From assembly GCA_964587655.1 (NCBI GenBank), contig CAZPMT010000125.1:1-17393 (forward strand): 17,393 nucleotides of DNA. Direction: 5' to 3'. This document shows, in pieces, positions 1 through 8,129 of the stretch. Each line of letters starts with the position of its first letter. Position 1 is the stretch's first letter. The notes under the pieces were generated by a model. That model worked only from the letters and a program-made list of their open reading frames with translations. It was not told the origin of the DNA and did no database searches. Both the position numbers and the translations under genes were made by a program. The stretch comes from CAZPMT01 sp964587655. GTDB lineage: Bacteria > Hydrogenedentota > Hydrogenedentia > Hydrogenedentales > SLHB01.

Positions 1-115
1 GATCCCTTCCCCTTGCTACTCTCAAGATATCCCCCTCGTCACTGAATGGTTACCGGCAATTTCGGGGACGCCATAATCAGCTTTGCCGCTTAGCGGTTTT
101 CTGCGCGCGGCGCGC

Positions 116-169
116 TACAATGAGGTCCGACTTCACAGCGCCATCGGATTCGTGACGCCTAAAGACTAA
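116..169 (+). mobile_element. Remnant of an IS3/rve-family transposase C-terminus
   Basis: Reading from 116, the plus strand encodes YNEVRLHSAIGFVTPKD followed by TAA at 167-169. The Y-N-x-V-R-x-H-S-A-I/L-G-x-x-T-P string is the usual C-terminal signature of the DDE integrase domain of IS3-type transposases (OrfB). Upstream in the same frame the match stops at once: the residues before it do not resemble an integrase and a TAA lies at 74-76. This is therefore a decayed end fragment, not a functional gene. No terminal inverted repeat is visible beside it. The rest of 1-200 shows nothing else that I can support. Confidence 0.6.
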
Positions 170-200
170 CTCTTGCCACGAAGATGTGCATATGGTCTTT

Positions 201-2873
201 TCACTGCATTGGCGTTCGGCCGCCTTCAATATTCCATCCGCCGACCCGCAGCATAGGTTTGGCGCCTTCGAGGTCAGCCGTGGCGAACACGGCCTTGATT
301 ATCCGGCTCTCGCCGCGAAGCAGAGAGAGATCGTTGTCTTCCCAGTAACATGGCGCCACTTCAAACCCATCCGCACCCTTTGTGATGCCGAGGTTGATGA
401 AAAACGCCAAGTGGTTAGTTGGATTTTCCACGGTCGCCGTGGCGATGGTCTCGTCGCCTTTCTGTTCGATCGCACATGAGGCGTTCAAGGCAACCCTGGG
501 CAGCGAGCGCAGTCCGGTCAGATCCGCAACCGACTTGGCATTGATGGCGAAGTTGCGCCAGTCATCAACCATCTTTCCGGGAGCGTCAGGTACCGTGGAC
601 AGCCAGTAGAGGTTGTCCGACACGCGCGAGCCGGTCGCGTTCTCGAGAGTCAAACGGAGGAAATGCGTCTTGCTCAATCTTTTCGGCCATTCGATGGTGA
701 AGGCCTTCGTCTTGCCGTCGGCGGACACGTCCACCACCGCCTCTCGGGCGTATTTCTCATTCATATCCGCATTGAACACTTTCGCCGTGACCTTGAGCCC
801 GGCGACGTTCTCGTAGAGGCTGTTCACGACCCAGATCGAGTGGTCGTCGTAAGAATACTGGACGTGGAGGGCCTCGCACGCCTTCTTTGCGCCGTAGTAG
901 CCTCCGGTGGCGGCGAGATACCAGTCGATGTAGTGCCAGGTCATCACGGCGGGCCATGCCGCGTCGTATTTCCACGCCGTGATGCCAAGGGCGTCATATT
1001 TGTTCCGGGCGTAGCTCTCGAACATCGCCCGTGCGCTCTCGTAGTTCATCACTTGCGCGGTCATGCAGAAATCGTCGATGCCCGTCGGCTTGCCGTACCG
1101 CGCGTTCAGCGCTTTGACGGTCGCTCCAAAGTAGTCGCTCCCCTGAATAACGGTGTGAAACGACATTGCGCTGCTCCACAGCGGCCACAGGTCCTTTTCA
1201 GGAATCATGCGCCGCACGCTCTCAGCCTGCACCACGACCCCGCCAATGCCGCCCGATTGCGCGAAACCCCAGGCCCGTTCCTTGTAGGCGGTGTTGTAGT
1301 ACCGTGAGGGATCGGCATACGTCCAAAGCTCGCGCGTGCCCGTGCGCGTGCCGCCAGTGTCGAACCGGTCCTCGACCTCGAATGCCCCGGAATGAGGCTG
1401 ATACGTGCGGTCCGGCGCGTACTTGGCGATGATGCCGCGATAGGCCTCGTCGAGCGGGTCGGTGGGATAGGTTTCGTCGTGACCGAGGAAATGCACGAGG
1501 CTCGGGTGGTTTCGGATGCGGAGGATCGAATCCCTGATGCACGCGACGGCCAGGTCTTCGTCGGGGATGCTGCGCCCGAAAAGCTGCTGCGTGACCATTA
1601 CGCCCAGTTCGTCACAGATGTCGTAGAACTGGTCGGTCTCGCGAATCGAGAACCCCTCGGAACGAAGCATGTTCAAGTTGGCTTCTCGCGCGTAGCGCAC
1701 AAGCGCCTCGTCGCGCTTGTGCGTGAACCGGAGCAGCATGTCGTTGGTCATCCACGCCCCGCCGCGGATCAGGACGTCCTTCCCGTTGACCCTGTATCCA
1801 CGCCAGCCTTCTCTATTGATGTACGTCGTGGCTTCCCGGATGCCGAACCGTGTCCCGTCGGTGTCGGACACGGCTCCGCCGGTCTCCGCGACGAGGGCGA
1901 TGCGATACAGCTCTTGCCGGCCTAGCGGATTGGGCCACCAGACGCGCGGGTTCTTGATGTCGAGTTGGGGAAACTGCCCGGGCGTGAAGAATACCCACCG
2001 TTGTTCCTTGGGCTCGAGTTCCACGGCTTGGCTGAACTTGATGTCTTCGATTGTCCCGGTGAGCGCGACGGCCATGCGCTTGTCGGTCAGGTTCGTCACC
2101 TGAACCGACGCGGTAAGATGCGCCGTGTCCAGCGACGGCAGGTCGAGTTTCGTGGCCACGTACGGATTCCGGAGGAGGACCGGTCCTGAAGTCGTCAAGT
2201 AGACGTCGCGCCACACGCCCATGTTGAGGTCCGGCGGTTGCGGGTTATGGTCGTCCCAACCGGTCGTGGCCTCGACCTGTTTCGTGCGGTATTGCTTGTC
2301 GGGGAGTTTTCCAGGCGCGGAGATCTCCACGGCCAGGCAATTCTTCTGTCCCGGAAGCACAACACCGGACACGTCGAACTCGAACCGGCGAAACATGCCG
2401 ACAACCGCGTCGTCACCGGCTACTTTGGTCCCGTTTAGCCAAACGTTTGCCCGGTAGTTGATGCCATCGAGGTGAAGCCAAACGTGTTTGCCGGCAAAGT
2501 CCTTCGGCGCATCGAAGACGGTTCGATACCACCACGAGGGATAGAACGGGCTGCTCTCGTCCATTCTGAGCCACCGTTCCGGTTTGTATCCCGGAATCGC
2601 CTTCAAGTTCTCGCCGTAGAAAGGATCCGGATAGACGCCGTTGTCGACGAGCGCGGCAAGAACGGTCCGGGGTACGACCGTCGGATACCACCCGCTTGCG
2701 TCCAGATCGGCCGCGGACAAGGAAGCCCCTTGAGGATTCTGCAACCGGGCGGAAGACTGAAGCTGCCAGCCCTCGGCAAGTCGAAGAACTTGCCGTTCAG
2801 CGTCAGCGGCAAGCGCCAGGCCTAGCAACACGAGCATCACGATTGCATGAGAGAAAGCGGTGAGTGACTTCAC
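201..2873 (-). CDS. Exported glycoside hydrolase family 2 protein (exo-beta-glucosaminidase/beta-mannosidase-like)
   Basis: Probably a secreted or periplasmic retaining exo-glycosidase that removes sugars from the non-reducing end of a polysaccharide. The protein is 890 aa from GTG at 2873. That start is preferred over an in-frame ATG at 2945 because AGAAGGGG lies about 8 nt upstream of it and because it opens directly onto a signal peptide (MKSLTAFSHAIVMLVLLGLA, cleavage near ADA-E). Order of domains: GH2 sugar-binding jelly roll about 33-230 (PSWWYRTVF, VWLHLDG, ANVWLNG), Ig-like domain about 235-345, TIM barrel about 346-665, then further beta-sandwich sequence to the C-terminus. The putative acid/base region is LGHDETYP (H465-D466-E467) and the putative nucleophile is E551 in VVQAES. 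Spacing and the PSWWYRT region resemble CsxA-type exo-glucosaminidases, many of which are labelled beta-mannosidase. It lies 75 bp behind the CocE-like gene and is probably co-transcribed. The family is secure; the substrate is not. Confidence 0.9.
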   Translation of the reverse strand: MKSLTAFSHAIVMLVLLGLALAADAERQVLRLAEGWQLQSSARLQNPQGASLSAADLDASGWYPTVVPRTVLAALVDNGVYPDPFYGENLKAIPGYKPERWLRMDESSPFYPSWWYRTVFDAPKDFAGKHVWLHLDGINYRANVWLNGTKVAGDDAVVGMFRRFEFDVSGVVLPGQKNCLAVEISAPGKLPDKQYRTKQVEATTGWDDHNPQPPDLNMGVWRDVYLTTSGPVLLRNPYVATKLDLPSLDTAHLTASVQVTNLTDKRMAVALTGTIEDIKFSQAVELEPKEQRWVFFTPGQFPQLDIKNPRVWWPNPLGRQELYRIALVAETGGAVSDTDGTRFGIREATTYINREGWRGYRVNGKDVLIRGGAWMTNDMLLRFTHKRDEALVRYAREANLNMLRSEGFSIRETDQFYDICDELGVMVTQQLFGRSIPDEDLAVACIRDSILRIRNHPSLVHFLGHDETYPTDPLDEAYRGIIAKYAPDRTYQPHSGAFEVEDRFDTGGTRTGTRELWTYADPSRYYNTAYKERAWGFAQSGGIGGVVVQAESVRRMIPEKDLWPLWSSAMSFHTVIQGSDYFGATVKALNARYGKPTGIDDFCMTAQVMNYESARAMFESYARNKYDALGITAWKYDAAWPAVMTWHYIDWYLAATGGYYGAKKACEALHVQYSYDDHSIWVVNSLYENVAGLKVTAKVFNADMNEKYAREAVVDVSADGKTKAFTIEWPKRLSKTHFLRLTLENATGSRVSDNLYWLSTVPDAPGKMVDDWRNFAINAKSVADLTGLRSLPRVALNASCAIEQKGDETIATATVENPTNHLAFFINLGITKGADGFEVAPCYWEDNDLSLLRGESRIIKAVFATADLEGAKPMLRVGGWNIEGGRTPMQ

Positions 2874-2948
2874 GGTGTATTCCCCTTCTTCTGCACTGAA
2901 AGCTGCTATCTTACCAAGACATGACGGCCCGCGAAGGCCCCGCATCCG

Positions 2949-4577
2949 CTACTTGCCCGCCGCTTCGTCCCGCACCGGCAGGATGATCGCGCTCGGATGC
3001 TCCTTGTCCATGTATACCGTGTTCTTCGCAACGCGCAAGTCATCCTCTTTGGGAAAATCGTCGCCGGTGTTCGGGTTCTTTTCGAAGCGGGGATAATTGC
3101 TGCTCGAGACCTGCACGCCGATGCGGTGGCCTTTGTTCACGATCAGGCTGATGGACCAGAGGTCAATATCGAGTTTCACGATGTCGCCCGGTTTGACCGG
3201 TTCCACTTTGTAGAACCCATTGTGGAACTTCATACGGCGAATGTTGTCCAGCATCAGGATTTCCTTGCCGTCGGGATAGATGTCCACGAACTTCGCCGCG
3301 AAATCCGTGTCGGGCGCATCGCTCGAAACGTAGAGAACCACATGGATATTGCCGGTGACCTCGAGGGCCGCGTCGAGCGGTTCCGTGGCGAAGCGGAGCA
3401 CGTCGGGACGGCTGCTTACCACGCGCTGGTCAAACGGCCCGGCGGGAATCGTCAGGTTCTGTCCGCCCTTGGACGGACACGGGTCCTTGGGGTCATAGGT
3501 GTACGTCGCGCTGCCTTTCGCGTCGGGCAACGCCGCGGCCAGCTTGCCGCCTTCCACAAGATAGTAAGAAGCCGCCTTGGTGGGGAACGGCGGCCAATCG
3601 TTCGCGGTGCGCCATTCATTGCCGGGCGCGTTGTCTTCAACCACGTCGCCCAACGTGTAGTAATCCACCGCGGGCTCGGTCATGATTCCGTTCTGCTCGC
3701 CCTTGAGCCAATACTGCAAGAACCGCAAGGTGTACTTATTGAAATCCAGCGAGTCGAAGTTGTCGTGCAGCGTGAGATCGCCCGGATCTTTCTTGACCCC
3801 GTGCAGCCACGGCCCCATGATCAACTTCTGGTTGCCCTTGGCGCCATCGCCGCCCTGGTGCTGCCGCGTCACGAAGTTATTGATCGTCCCCTGCTGGAAA
3901 ATGTCAAACCACCCGCCCACATGCACCGCAGGTGCAGTGATCTTTGACGCCTGCTCTTCCGCGTTGAAGCCTTGCCAATACACGTCGTAGGTGGGATGGC
4001 TCTTCCAGATATCAATCACCCAATCGCTCTTCTGGCCTTTAATCCATTCCTCCGCCAGCGACTTCATGAACACGCCGCCCTGATACGCCGTCTGACCGTA
4101 GAACTTCGATGACGCAATAATGATCGTCTGGGCGGCCACGTCTCTTGTGGCGGGAGCCATCTGTATCTGCGTGATGCCCAGCGCAGACATGCCCCAGGTC
4201 CCGATCTTGCCGTTGCACCACGGTTGCTGCTTCACCCACGCCACCGTGTCCGCCCCGTCCTGATGCTCGCCCCAGCCGTCATCCGCGAAGACCATGTCTT
4301 TGCCTTCGCTAGCGAAGCGCCCGCGCGCGTCCTGGATCACCAGGGCCATTCCCATGCCCGTGAACACCGGCGACACCATGGCGCCCTGGCTCTTGTTGTA
4401 CACCGTCCGGACCAGCACGACCGGAAACGCCGGCCCACCGCTCGACGGCAATATCACATCCGTGGCCAGTTTCGTGCCGTCCTTCATCGGAACCATCACC
4501 GTTTCAGACGAGCCCGCCGGGACCAGGAACAACCCAATCAAGACAACCGGCAACAGCAGACGGAATCGTATGTTCAT
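2949..4577 (-). CDS. Exported CocE/NonD-family alpha/beta hydrolase (X-Pro dipeptidyl-peptidase S15 type)
   Basis: A 542-aa serine hydrolase predicted to cleave acyl or ester/amide bonds outside the cytoplasm. An N-terminal signal peptide (MNIRFRLLLPVVLIGLFLVP, then AGSSE) is followed by the family opening VPMKDGTKLATDV. The triad can be read: nucleophile S131 in GTWGMSALG, D225 in GGWFDIF and H259 in GPWLHG. Y60 in VRTVYNK occupies the place of the oxyanion tyrosine of CocE. Residues about 295-535 form the PepX C-terminal jelly roll (IHVVLYVSSDAPDTDF). ATG at 4577 is preceded by GAGGAG about 9 nt upstream. It is the first gene of a probable two-gene unit with the GH2 enzyme, so a role in deacylating or trimming a polymer is possible. 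Members annotated as cocaine esterase, glutaryl-7-ACA acylase or dipeptidyl-peptidase look alike, so the substrate cannot be read from sequence. Confidence 0.9.
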   Translation of the reverse strand: MNIRFRLLLPVVLIGLFLVPAGSSETVMVPMKDGTKLATDVILPSSGGPAFPVVLVRTVYNKSQGAMVSPVFTGMGMALVIQDARGRFASEGKDMVFADDGWGEHQDGADTVAWVKQQPWCNGKIGTWGMSALGITQIQMAPATRDVAAQTIIIASSKFYGQTAYQGGVFMKSLAEEWIKGQKSDWVIDIWKSHPTYDVYWQGFNAEEQASKITAPAVHVGGWFDIFQQGTINNFVTRQHQGGDGAKGNQKLIMGPWLHGVKKDPGDLTLHDNFDSLDFNKYTLRFLQYWLKGEQNGIMTEPAVDYYTLGDVVEDNAPGNEWRTANDWPPFPTKAASYYLVEGGKLAAALPDAKGSATYTYDPKDPCPSKGGQNLTIPAGPFDQRVVSSRPDVLRFATEPLDAALEVTGNIHVVLYVSSDAPDTDFAAKFVDIYPDGKEILMLDNIRRMKFHNGFYKVEPVKPGDIVKLDIDLWSISLIVNKGHRIGVQVSSSNYPRFEKNPNTGDDFPKEDDLRVAKNTVYMDKEHPSAIILPVRDEAAGK

Positions 4578-4733
4578 ACCTTCTTCTCCTCAAGGATTGG
4601 CCGTGAAGCGGGAACCACAGGGTTCTTTCGCCAGGGCGCGCATTCCAGCCGGTTACATTACAGTTCTCTCCCGCCCCGATCAACCAGGCCGGGCTTGGAT
4701 CCGCCGATCTGCACGGGCACTTGCGATTCAGGC

Positions 4734-4739
4734 TATAAT
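4734..4739 (+). promoter_or_regulatory. Putative -10 box upstream of the amidohydrolase gene
   Basis: A perfect TATAAT lies 38-43 nt upstream of the proposed start at 4777 in an otherwise GC-rich divergent intergenic region (4578-4776). No good -35 hexamer sits 16-18 nt further upstream (GCACGG there). The only TTG-rich element, TTGCGA at 4721, is too close. This is a -10 call only, with an expected transcript start near 4746. Confidence 0.4.
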
Positions 4740-4776
4740 GCACGCGTAGGGTTGTCGCTGGATATAGGGAGTCACG

Positions 4777-6000
4777 TTGCGGATGATCTATGAGGCGGAA
4801 TTTGAAGCTGTGTACAGGCACGTTAGCGATCTGCCCGCCTTCTCAGACCACGAACATCATCAGACCGATGTCTTCTTTGCGCAGGGCATGTCGTTGGACA
4901 AGGCGCTCGCGAACTCATACGTCGGATGGATTTGCCGGCCGCCTGACGGCTCTCCGGAGGCTCGCGAGGCGCTGCTCGATAACGCGCGGTTCAACTCTTA
5001 CTTCGTCTGGTTCGAGAAGGGCGTGCAGGCGGCGCACGGAATCACCGAACGGATCACGATGGACTCGTGGGACCGTATCTCGGCGCAAATCGAGCGTGCC
5101 CATGCCAAGGACCCGGACTTCCATTGGAAGGCGCTGGAGAAACACGGATATGAGCGGCTCGTCCTGGACACGTATTGGAATCCGGGCGATGATAACGGAC
5201 ACGGAGAGCTCTTCGTGCCCGCGTTCCGCATCGACAAGTTCATGTACGGACATCACGCCGAGGCCGTGGCGCCGGACAACTTCGTTCCGTGGGCGCGTTA
5301 CGGCTTCCCGGGAGGATCGCTTGATGACTATGTCGAGGCCATACGCGACATCATCCGCATGAGACACGATGCCGGAAAGCTCGTCGCGCTCAAGTGCGCG
5401 GAGGCATATCACCGTCCCATAGACTTCCTGCCCGACGACCATGAGGCCGCGAGGGGCGTGTTCGGCAAGCATCCACGGGAGACAACTTCCCAAGAGCGCC
5501 TGCTGTTTGGCAACTACGTTTTCAATCGATGCTGCGAGCTTGCCTCCGAACTCGACGTCCCCTTCCAGATTCACACGGGGCTTGGCCAACTGCAAGGTTC
5601 CGAGCCGATGAAGCTCATCGGCATCATCGAGCGGCACCCGCGGACGCGGTTCGTGCTCTTCCACGCCGGGTATCCGTGGACGCATCAGGTCGCGGGTCTC
5701 GCGCACAACTACAGGAACGTCTATCCGAGCCTCACCTGGACATCGACCATTTGCACTTCCGCCGCCGTGCGCGCGCTGCACGACTGCATCGACGTCACGC
5801 CCTCGATCAACACGATTACATGGGGCGGCGGCTGCTGGATACCAGAGGAAAGCGTCGGCGCTCTGCTGGCGTGGCGCTACGTTGTCGCAACCGTACTGGC
5901 TGAACGCATCCACGATGGCCGCTTATCCGCGGCGGATGCACGTCTCCTCGCAAGAAAGCTGATGTTTGAAAACGGGTGGCGCATATACATGCACGCCTGA
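4777..6000 (+). CDS. Amidohydrolase-superfamily protein (amidohydrolase-2/uronate-isomerase-like TIM barrel)
   Basis: A 407-aa cytoplasmic protein with no signal peptide, matching the metal-dependent amidohydrolase fold. Visible landmarks in barrel order are the strand-1 HxH motif (SDHEHH, H25 and H27), K206 in ALKCAEAY, H266 in FQIHTGLG, H296 in VLFHAGYP, and the strand-8 region TWGGGCWIPEE (349-353), where relatives normally carry an aspartate. The likely reaction is hydrolysis, decarboxylation or isomerisation of a small carboxylated or sugar-acid substrate; the sequence does not choose between these. The start is ambiguous: AGGGAG at 4766-4771 is 5 nt from TTG 4777 and 11 nt from ATG 4783. 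I use TTG for spacing, and the difference is two residues. The gene is monocistronic, divergent from the CocE/GH2 pair and convergent with the permease operon. The missing strand-8 Asp is its oddity. Confidence 0.8.
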   Translation: MRMIYEAEFEAVYRHVSDLPAFSDHEHHQTDVFFAQGMSLDKALANSYVGWICRPPDGSPEAREALLDNARFNSYFVWFEKGVQAAHGITERITMDSWDRISAQIERAHAKDPDFHWKALEKHGYERLVLDTYWNPGDDNGHGELFVPAFRIDKFMYGHHAEAVAPDNFVPWARYGFPGGSLDDYVEAIRDIIRMRHDAGKLVALKCAEAYHRPIDFLPDDHEAARGVFGKHPRETTSQERLLFGNYVFNRCCELASELDVPFQIHTGLGQLQGSEPMKLIGIIERHPRTRFVLFHAGYPWTHQVAGLAHNYRNVYPSLTWTSTICTSAAVRALHDCIDVTPSINTITWGGGCWIPEESVGALLAWRYVVATVLAERIHDGRLSAADARLLARKLMFENGWRIYMHA

Positions 6001-6023
6001 CGCCTTACCTTCCGGAAGAGGCG
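6001..6023. terminator. Hairpin between convergent genes, possible bidirectional terminator
   Basis: Immediately after the amidohydrolase stop codon, CGCCT (6001-6005) pairs with AGGCG (6019-6023) around the perfect palindrome CTTCCGGAAG (6009-6018), leaving a TAC bulge. A pyrimidine-rich stretch (TTTCCCTTCTCTTC) follows a few bases later on the plus strand. It fills most of the 42-nt gap between convergent genes, where a shared terminator is expected. There is no long uninterrupted T tract, so efficiency is uncertain. Confidence 0.45.
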
Positions 6024-6042
6024 AGCTCCGTTTCCCTTCTCT

Positions 6043-7476
6043 TCAGGACGCAATTGAGCCCCTGTCCTTCCAGAGGAAGTAGAATGGGATTGCCGAGAAA
6101 ATGAGGAGAAGGCCGATCCCTGCGTTGCCGGGATCCTGATATATGGTGACGGTGACGAGGACTACGCAGAACAACACGAAGAGCGCGGGCACGACGGGAT
6201 AGCCGGGAACGCGATAGGGACGCGGCGCGTCGGGCATGGTACGGCGAAGGACGAAGACGCCGAAGGCCATCGCGCCGTAGAAAATGAAGGACGCGAAGAT
6301 GACCATGTCAGTGAGTTGATCAAAGGTTCCGCTGAGCACGAGGACCGAAGCCCACACGCCCTGGATGATGAGGGAACTGGCGGGGGTGCGGTAGATGGGA
6401 TGGCAGGCGGCGGCCGTGCGGAAGAAGAGTCCGTCGCGCGCCATGGCGAAGTATACGCGGGAGTGCGGCATCAGTTGGCAGTTGGTCGCGCCGAACGTCG
6501 ACAGGAGAATGAGTACGGCTATGAAGGTCGCGCCGTGAGTCCCCAGCAGGCCGCGCATGGCCTCGACGGCGACGATGCTGTTCTGCGATTGGGCAAGGGC
6601 AGCCATGTCGCGGACGGGCATCACACAGAGATAGGCCGCGTTGATTAGCATGTAGACGACGACGACGGCCGCCGTGGCGATAATGAGCGCGATTGGGATG
6701 TTCCGCTTGGCGTTGCGGACCTCAGCGCCGAGCGAGGTGATGTTGGTCCAGCCGTCGTACGCCCAGAACGCGCCTAGAAACGCCGCGAACATTGCGCCGA
6801 ACAGGCCCAGCGAGGTTGCGTAGTGCGCGGCTGGGTCGGCCAGAATGGGGCGAAAATGGCCGGCCCCGCTATCGCCGAGAGTTACGCCGAGCACCACGAC
6901 GACACCGATGCCGAGCAGTTTCAGGCACGTCGAGATGTTGGCGATTATGCCGCCGAAGACGACGCCGAAATAGTTGGCCGTGGTCAGCGCGAGAATGGTG
7001 GCGATGGTGAAAAGCTTTACGCCGAGATTGTCGAGCGGGAAAAACATGCCGAGGATTGACCAGTGCTCGTACAATTCCGGGAGCCGCGGAAATGCGAAGA
7101 GCGAGTTGGCCGACTGGCCGAACACGTAGGCGATGGAGGCGATCGACGCCGACTGGATGACGGTGAACGAGGCCCAGCCGTAGAGAAAGGCGAAAGCACG
7201 TCCGTACATGCGCTTGAAGAACTCATAGTACCCGCCGGGCTCGGCGATAAGCCCCGCGACCTCGGCGTTGCTCAGCGCTCCGAGCAACGTCACTACGCCC
7301 GCGATGAGCCAGCACGCCAACAACAACCCCGGCGACTGCACATCCGCGGCCATGGGCGCGGACTTCTTGAAAACGCCGGAACCGATCATATTGCCGATGA
7401 TGATCATCGTCGCAGTGAACAACCCAAGCTTCGCGGCCAGGCCCGACGAGTGGATCTCGACATTCCTGTTCTTCAT
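6043..7476 (-). CDS. APC-family amino acid permease (LAT-like, about 12 TM)
   Basis: A 477-aa inner-membrane amino acid transporter or exchanger. The first membrane segment carries the family signature IIIGNMIGSGVF (residues about 25-36). Helix 6 has AFWAYDGWTN, typical of LAT/SLC7-like members, and the loop near the C-terminus has PRPYRVPGYPVVP, also characteristic. About twelve hydrophobic segments can be counted. ATG at 7476 (MKNRNVEIH) is chosen. Longer in-frame readings extend into an Arg/Pro-rich stretch that merely overlies the ATPase gene. Its ATG shares ATGA with the stop of that upstream gene (7473-7476), and no clear Shine-Dalgarno precedes it, so it probably depends on translational coupling. 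It is the last gene of the operon. The transported amino acid cannot be read from sequence; SteT-like exchange or simple uptake are both possible. Confidence 0.9.
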   Translation of the reverse strand: MKNRNVEIHSSGLAAKLGLFTATMIIIGNMIGSGVFKKSAPMAADVQSPGLLLACWLIAGVVTLLGALSNAEVAGLIAEPGGYYEFFKRMYGRAFAFLYGWASFTVIQSASIASIAYVFGQSANSLFAFPRLPELYEHWSILGMFFPLDNLGVKLFTIATILALTTANYFGVVFGGIIANISTCLKLLGIGVVVVLGVTLGDSGAGHFRPILADPAAHYATSLGLFGAMFAAFLGAFWAYDGWTNITSLGAEVRNAKRNIPIALIIATAAVVVVYMLINAAYLCVMPVRDMAALAQSQNSIVAVEAMRGLLGTHGATFIAVLILLSTFGATNCQLMPHSRVYFAMARDGLFFRTAAACHPIYRTPASSLIIQGVWASVLVLSGTFDQLTDMVIFASFIFYGAMAFGVFVLRRTMPDAPRPYRVPGYPVVPALFVLFCVVLVTVTIYQDPGNAGIGLLLIFSAIPFYFLWKDRGSIAS

Positions 7477-8129
7477 ATGGAAATGCTCGCGGTGCACCCT
7501 TGTATGTGGCCGTTTTCCAGGATCATTTGCTGGTCGGCCAGGCGGGCGGCTTCTTCGCGGTCGTGGGTGACGTGAAGGATGGTAACGCCGTATTGGGTTT
7601 GGATGCGTTTCAGGAGGTCGCGGACTTCGACGCGGGTGTCGTGGTCGAGTGCGGCGAGGGGTTCGTCGAGGCATAGGATGCGCGGGTTGGCCGCGAGGGC
7701 GCGGCCCAGCGCGACGCGTTGCGCCTCTCCGCCGCTGAGCCCCGCGGGCTTTCGATCCAGGAGATGGCGAAGCGCGAGCACTTCGGCCAGTTCGCCGACC
7801 CGCTGCGCGATCTCCTTGTTGGAACGCTTGCGGATATAAAGCGCAAACGCGAGGTGATCGCGGACGGTCATGGTGCGGAACAGTACGCTTTCCTGCGGCA
7901 CGTATCCGATGCCCCTTTCGCCGGGTTTCAGGGCCGTGACGTCACGATTCATCACGATGATGCGCCCGGAAACCGGACGGCGCAGCCCGCAGATCGTTTC
8001 CAATAGGGTCGTTTTTCCGCAGCCGGTCCTTCCCATGAGTATTGCATAGGCGCCAGAGGCTACATCGAAGGACACGTCGGAGAGGCTAAATGATCCGGCA
8101 CGGACGGTGAGGTGTTCGACGTGGATCAT
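7473..8129 (-). CDS. modC: ABC transporter ATP-binding protein, ModC-like and short
   Basis: The ATPase of an oxyanion ABC importer. The 218-aa protein shows Walker A GRTGCGKT (33-40), Q-loop Q79 in YVPQE, signature LSGGE (131-135), Walker B ILCLDEP (151-157) and switch H189 in HVTHD. ATG 8129 (MIHVEHLTV) is chosen because it overlaps the permease stop as ATGA and has GGGGAA about 7 nt upstream; the longer in-frame extension overlies the permease gene and has no ABC features. E. coli ModC is about 350 aa and carries a C-terminal TOBE (mop-like) domain. This protein ends about 30 residues after the switch histidine, so the TOBE domain is absent, as in several tungstate or phosphate-type ATPases. 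The ModC assignment rests mainly on its ModB and ModA-like neighbours. The gene symbol is by context. Confidence 0.85.
   Translation of the reverse strand: MIHVEHLTVRAGSFSLSDVSFDVASGAYAILMGRTGCGKTTLLETICGLRRPVSGRIIVMNRDVTALKPGERGIGYVPQESVLFRTMTVRDHLAFALYIRKRSNKEIAQRVGELAEVLALRHLLDRKPAGLSGGEAQRVALGRALAANPRILCLDEPLAALDHDTRVEVRDLLKRIQTQYGVTILHVTHDREEAARLADQQMILENGHIQGCTASISI

Noticed and set aside
64..77. GGGGACGCCATAAT string near the left edge, reminiscent of mobile-repeat sequence
   Set aside because: A single short copy with no inverted partner nearby; I cannot tie it to a defined element.
663..1307. 214-codon plus-strand open frame opposite the GH2 gene
   Set aside because: Lies across the conserved GH2 catalytic barrel and shows no independent coding signal.
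2997..3947. 316-codon open frame on the plus strand opposite the CocE-like gene
   Set aside because: Antisense shadow of a GC-rich gene: Arg/Val/His-heavy composition, no motif, and the opposite strand has a complete catalytic triad in frame.
4915..5913. 332-codon minus-strand open frame opposite the amidohydrolase
   Set aside because: No domain signature or ribosome site; the plus-strand frame has ordered metal-ligand motifs over the same span.
7477..7674. In-frame N-terminal extension of the APC permease
   Set aside because: An Arg/Pro-rich stretch overlying the ATPase 3' end; the family N-terminus begins at MKNRNVEIH.
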